DNA from: Aldehydirespirator sp965221215
GTDB taxonomy: Bacteria; Actinomycetota; Acidimicrobiia; Acidimicrobiales; Aldehydirespiratoraceae
DNA length: 64,000 nucleotides
Direction of reading: 5' to 3'
Assembly: GCA_965221215.1 (NCBI GenBank)
Contig: OZ244872.1
Span: 1,860,001-1,924,000, forward strand
Positions 60,510 through 64,000 of the stretch are shown here, in pieces. The position numbers were made by a program, and so were the translations under genes. Every line of letters starts with the position of its first letter. Within the stretch, counting starts at the first letter, position 1. The notes under the pieces are model-generated. The model was given only the letters and a program-made list of their open reading frames with translations, was not told where the DNA came from and did not search any database.

Positions 60510-61316
60510 CTAGCGGCTAAGGACGAGGGTGGACCATTCGCCTTCGGTGCGGCGCTCCACTTCCGCCAGAGGGTGCAGGAAGCCCGCGGCCTGAGAGCAC
60601 TGCGACGGCGAGAGGCCCCCGACGGCGAGCCAGCCACCCGGTGCGGTGTGCGACACCAGTTCGTCGGCGAGCGCCGCGACACCCGCTCTGGCGATGTTGG
60701 CCACCACGGCGTCGAAGCGACCCGCGATGTCCGCAAGAGGGGCGAGCGTCGTTTCCAGCTGAGAGCTCACGGCGTTGATGGCCGCGTTGCGCTTCGCTGC
60801 TTGGACCGCCTCATCGGCGATGTCGACCGCCACGACCCGGGCTGCGCCCAGCCGCAGAGCGCACAACCCCAGAATCCCGCTGCCGCAGCCGACGTCGAGC
60901 ACCCGCTCGCCACCGGTGATCCGCTCCAGCAGCACCTCGATCATCTGACGGGTGGTGGGATGGTGGCCGTTGCCAAACCCGCCGAAGCCCAACTCGACCA
61001 GCCCCGGCCGGTCGCGACGATCATGCTCCGACCAGGCCGGACAAACCGTGAGCCGGCCGCCAAAACACACGGGTCGAGTGTCGGCGATCCACCTCGGCAG
61101 CGCCGCGCCGCCCTGAGGCTTCGTCACCGCCACCAGGCCCTCGGCCCGAAGCGACGCCGCCATCCCAGCCGCACCGGTTGCATCGTCAAGTGTCGCCAGC
61201 ACCACCCGCCGAGCGCGGCCGGGCTCCACCACCTCCAGCGAACGCACACCAAGCGCCATGAGCCGCCCAACAACCCCAGCCAAATCGCCAACAGTGGTAG
61301 CCACCACAATCATCAC
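60510..61316 (-). CDS. Ribosomal protein L11 methyltransferase-like (PrmA family)
   Basis: 268 residues from MIVVATTVGDLAGVV. The AdoMet fold is clear: FGNGHHPTTRQMIEVLLERI, then LDVGCGSGILGLCALRLGA and DAVVANIARAGVAAL (NPPF-position variant NIAR). The motif FGTGxHxTT of true PrmA is FGNGHHPTT here. It is probably a protein methyltransferase of the PrmA group. A longer start at 61343 cannot be excluded. Confidence 0.82.
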   Translation of the reverse strand: MMIVVATTVGDLAGVVGRLMALGVRSLEVVEPGRARRVVLATLDDATGAAGMAASLRAEGLVAVTKPQGGAALPRWIADTRPVCFGGRLTVCPAWSEHDRRDRPGLVELGFGGFGNGHHPTTRQMIEVLLERITGGERVLDVGCGSGILGLCALRLGAARVVAVDIADEAVQAAKRNAAINAVSSQLETTLAPLADIAGRFDAVVANIARAGVAALADELVSHTAPGGWLAVGGLSPSQCSQAAGFLHPLAEVERRTEGEWSTLVLSR

Positions 61317-61320
61317 CCCA

Positions 61321-61500
61321 GTGTCGCAGCGCGACAGCCTCATGGATCACCGGACCCACGCTTCGATGGCACAAGCCGGCGAACACACTGGCCAGCCGCT
61401 CCTCATCGGATCGCGCCCGCAGGTCCCGGTCGACGTTGATCGTTGCGCCGTCACCGTTGAGGACGTGCCCCACTCGTGAGCCCGGTTGAACAGAGCTCTG
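61321..61500 (-). pseudogene. Decayed second copy of the XRE-ImmA / PIN-like module
   Basis: The minus strand reads, with a frameshift, RALFNRAHEWG and then VLNGDGATINVDRDLRARSD plus EERLASVFAG, closely matching the ImmA region of 59191-60426. It then joins directly to GPVIHEAVALRH, which matches the start of the PIN-like protein at 59168. The middle of the ImmA gene and most of the toxin are lost. This is a vestigial module with internal deletion. Confidence 0.8.
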
Positions 61501-61568
61501 GATCCACCAGGCGACAGAGGACCTCCAGGAAGCAGCGTGTCACAGGTGGTGCGTACAGTCCGGGCTCG

Positions 61569-63640
61569 ATGAGCGACGAGTCTGAACTTGCGAATGAGGC
61601 GCTGAGCCTGCTGCGGCGGCTGACCAGTGATCCCGCATCTCAGTTCCGGGCCGACCAACTCGAAGCGATCCTGGCGTTGGCGGGTGATCGGAGCCGGGTG
61701 CTGCTGGTGCAGCGGACGGGCTGGGGCAAGAGCGCGGTGTACTTCATCGCTACCCGGCTGCTGCGCGACCGTGGGCTTGGCCCCACGCTGTTGGTGTCGC
61801 CGCTCCTGGCGCTCATGCGCAACCAGATTGAGGCTGCTGAGCGTCTCGGGGTCAGAGCCGTCACCATCAACAGCTCGAACCGTGACGAGTGGGACGAGGT
61901 CGCAGGGCTGATCGAGGCAAACGCAGTAGATGTGTTGCTGATCTCGCCTGAGCGACTGGCGAACCGGCAGTTCCGCTCCCAGGTGCTGCCCATCGTCGGT
62001 CGGCGGAGCGGACTACTCGTGATCGATGAGGCCCACTGCATCTCTGACTGGGGCCATGACTTCAGGCCCGATTATCGGCGGCTGGCACGGGTGCTCGATC
62101 TGCTGCCAACCGGCGTGCCAGTGCTGTGCTGTACCGCCACTGCCAATGATCGTGTGGTGGATGACGTGACTGCCCAACTCGGAGCCGACTTCGTGCCAGT
62201 GAGGGGCACTCTTGCTCGCCGCGGCCTGCGACTCCACGCGCTGGACAAGCCGATTCAGGCGGAACGGCTGGTGTGGCTCGCCGCCGCCATCAACGATCTG
62301 CCCGGCACCGGCATCGTCTATTGCCTCACGGTCGCGGACGCCGAGCGGGTCTCAAGCTGGCTCCAGACGCAGGGCATTTCTGCGGTTGCCTACAGCGGTG
62401 ATAGCGACGACGACCACCGGCGCGCTGTCGAACAGGATTTGCTCGACAACAACGTGAAGGCTGTGGTGGCTACATCGGCTCTGGGTATGGGATTCGACAA
62501 GCCTGACCTTACGTTCGTGATCCACTACCAGTCACCGGGTTCGCCGGTGGCCTACTACCAGCAGGTCGGCCGCGCCGGACGGGGCCTCGCCGAATCATGG
62601 GGGATTCTGCTGCGGGGCACCGAGGACGCCGACATCCAGGACTACTTCATTGAGTCGGCATTCCCGCAGGCTGCTCTGGCTGAACGTGTCGTGGACCGCC
62701 TCGAGGGCACCGCCGTTTCCATGACGACGCGGGAGATCCTCGCGGAAGTGAACGTGAGGCCGGGCCGACTGGAGAACCTTCTCAAGATCCTCGAAGTGGA
62801 GGGGCGGTGGAGCGTGAGGGCCGAGGGTGGCTGCGGACGCTCCAGCCGTGGACGTTCGATACCGAGCGAGTCGCTTCGGTCACCGCGCTACGCCGGGCCG
62901 AGCAAGAGCAGATGCGCAGGTACATCACCACCGACCAATGCCGGATGCAACTGTTGCGCGGCTACCTCGACGACCACGATCCCGCACCGTGCGGGATCTG
63001 CGACAACTGCACCGGCGAGAGCATGGATCGGGCCTTCGATCCGGCCGTCGTACAGCAGGCCGTCGAATTCCTGCGCAAGTCCGAGCGGGTCATCGAGCCG
63101 CGCAAGCAGCTTCCGGACGGAAAGCGGACCGCGTTGGATGAGAGGCTTGAGGAGGGGCGCGCCCTGGCCATGTGGGGAGATGGCGGCTGGGGCCGGCTGG
63201 TGCGTAGCGGCAAACAACAAGATGGACGGTTCGACGACCAACTCGTTAGGGCGGCACGCGATCTGATCCGCGGTCGCTGGCGACCCGAGTCCGAGCCGGA
63301 GTGGGTGGCGTTCGTGCCCTCGCTGCGTCACCCCGAACTCGTGTCGGACTTCGCTCATCGGCTGGCGCAGGCGCTCGGGCTGGACTGCCTAGATGCCGTC
63401 GTCAAGGTCAGCGATACCAAGCCGCAGAAGACGATGCAGAACAGCCAACAGCAGTATCGCAATGTTGTGGACGCGTTCGAGATCAGCGGTGAAGTACCGT
63501 CGGGTTCAGTGCTGCTCGTAGACGACATGGTCGACTCGCGCTGGACGCTCACCGTTGTGGGCTCGCTGCTGCGTGAAGCAGGAGCCGGCCCGGTGTTCCC
63601 GTTCGCCTTGGCGGACACGGGCGGGAGGTCAGGCGCTTGA
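61569..63640 (+). pseudogene. RecQ-type helicase fused to a phosphoribosyltransferase domain, single-base frameshift
   Basis: The first frame (61569 to about 62800) holds Walker A QRTGWGKSAVYF, DEAH in VIDEAHCISDWGHDFRPDY and GRAGRG. The second frame, open from 62807 to 63640, continues with the RecQ Zn ligands (CRMQLLRGYLDDHDPAPCGI and CDNC) and a C-terminal PRTase site VLLVDDMVDSRWTL. One base is missing in the G-run at 62801-62804; restoring it gives 690 residues reading EVEGAVEREGRGWL. It may be a real mutation, a sequencing error or a programmed slip. The product resembles RecQ-PRTase proteins found with DprA. Confidence 0.85.
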
Positions 63641-64000
63641 GGCACGACGACTCGCTGGCCACGATCTTGCTCGTAAGCCGCCTCTGCACCGACGGGGTGC
63701 GACCGCTCAAGGCGTCAGAATACTGGAGCCTGCGCGATTGCAACCGCGCTGATGGGCGGCAACAGGCGGGCCCGGGATCGCTGCTTGGACGGGGCGCGGA
63801 TCAACTCGTGCGCGATCACGGTCTGCCCGAGGATCTTGGCGAGCGCATTGCTGAGCTCATGGACCGTGCCACGGCGGTTGCCTTCGAATTGGACCGACTG
63901 GAGCAGTCAGGCATCAAGACACTCACGGCGTTCGATCAGCACTACCCGCGTGCGTGGCTTGAGAGGCTCCGTGCCAAGGCACCGCCGCTGGTGCACGCCG
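63637..64000 (+). CDS. DprA/Smf-like protein, N-terminal part
   Basis: 121 codons, cut by the window end. A TTG at 63637 overlaps the RecQ-PRTase stop (TTGA). The frame continues as RHDDSLATILLVSRLCTDGV and later GIKTLTAFDQHYPRAWLERL then RAKAPPLVHA, the sequence before the Rossmann core of DprA/Smf proteins. DprA normally loads RecA on single-stranded DNA. The coupling to a RecQ-PRTase suggests an immunity module rather than competence. A GTG at 63694 is an alternative start. Confidence 0.75.
   Translation, partial: MRHDDSLATILLVSRLCTDGVRPLKASEYWSLRDCNRADGRQQAGPGSLLGRGADQLVRDHGLPEDLGERIAELMDRATAVAFELDRLEQSGIKTLTAFDQHYPRAWLERLRAKAPPLVHA

Noticed and set aside
1..64000. tRNA, rRNA or CRISPR array
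   Set aside because: I looked for conserved RNA gene sequences and regularly spaced repeats and saw none; the only short repeats are those listed.

Overview
High-GC, gene-dense DNA that looks actinobacterial, possibly Acidimicrobiia or a relative. The support is GTG/TTG starts with 4-bp GTGA/ATGA overlaps, a mycothiol-type maleylpyruvate isomerase family protein, a DUF3516-type SKI2-like helicase, and many oxidative catabolism genes (Rieske oxygenase, molybdenum hydroxylases, ring-opening amidohydrolase). I found no rRNA, tRNA or CRISPR array. Gene identities come from motifs and remembered families, not from searches.

Layout. 1-2.7 kb: left part of a catabolic locus, with a ring-opening amidohydrolase 3' end, a Rieske oxygenase, an internally deleted molybdopterin subunit and stubs of two further genes. 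2.7-25.4 kb: a defence island, mostly on the minus strand. Its left block is one tightly overlapping operon: a cytosine-C5 methylase, a protein with two ATPase modules (MutL/MORC-like at the N-terminus, histidine-kinase-like with an intact H-box at the C-terminus), a receiver-domain protein and a HEPN-DUF499 ATPase. Its right block holds a DUF1156 methylase with a small overlapping gene, an AT-rich orphan, a small protein, a beta-class methylase with a nuclease-like tail, and a SNF2-like helicase. Two almost identical IS256-family elements (1443 bp, precise target-site duplications) split the helicase and the antitoxin of a VapBC-like module. 25.5-32.3 kb: the catabolic locus resumes as a six-gene operon (two cupins, CoxM, CoxL, CoxS, a second CoxL). 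32.5-35.4 kb: VapBC, a ferredoxin, an integrase remnant, and a two-gene module with a degenerate ImmA/IrrE protein.

35.5-58.5 kb: mostly housekeeping and metabolism. It holds an MFS exporter, a SKI2-like helicase, a membrane protein, a maleylpyruvate isomerase family protein, an SDR, a low-molecular-weight phosphatase, a siroheme/sulfite (or nitrite) reductase operon with a clear operator, a dipeptide-type ABC transporter with two paralogous binding proteins, an SDR, flotillin/NfeD, and a cyclase-ribokinase pair. 58.6-64 kb: a second accessory zone with an XRE-ImmA/IrrE + PIN module, a decayed second copy of it, PrmA, and a frameshifted RecQ-phosphoribosyltransferase gene overlapping a DprA-like gene cut by the window end.

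A dispersed 90-150 bp repeat with terminal inverted repeats (five copies) sits between genes. The most original element is the methylase + dual-ATPase kinase + receiver + HEPN-ATPase operon, which I read as a candidate phosphorelay-controlled defence system.
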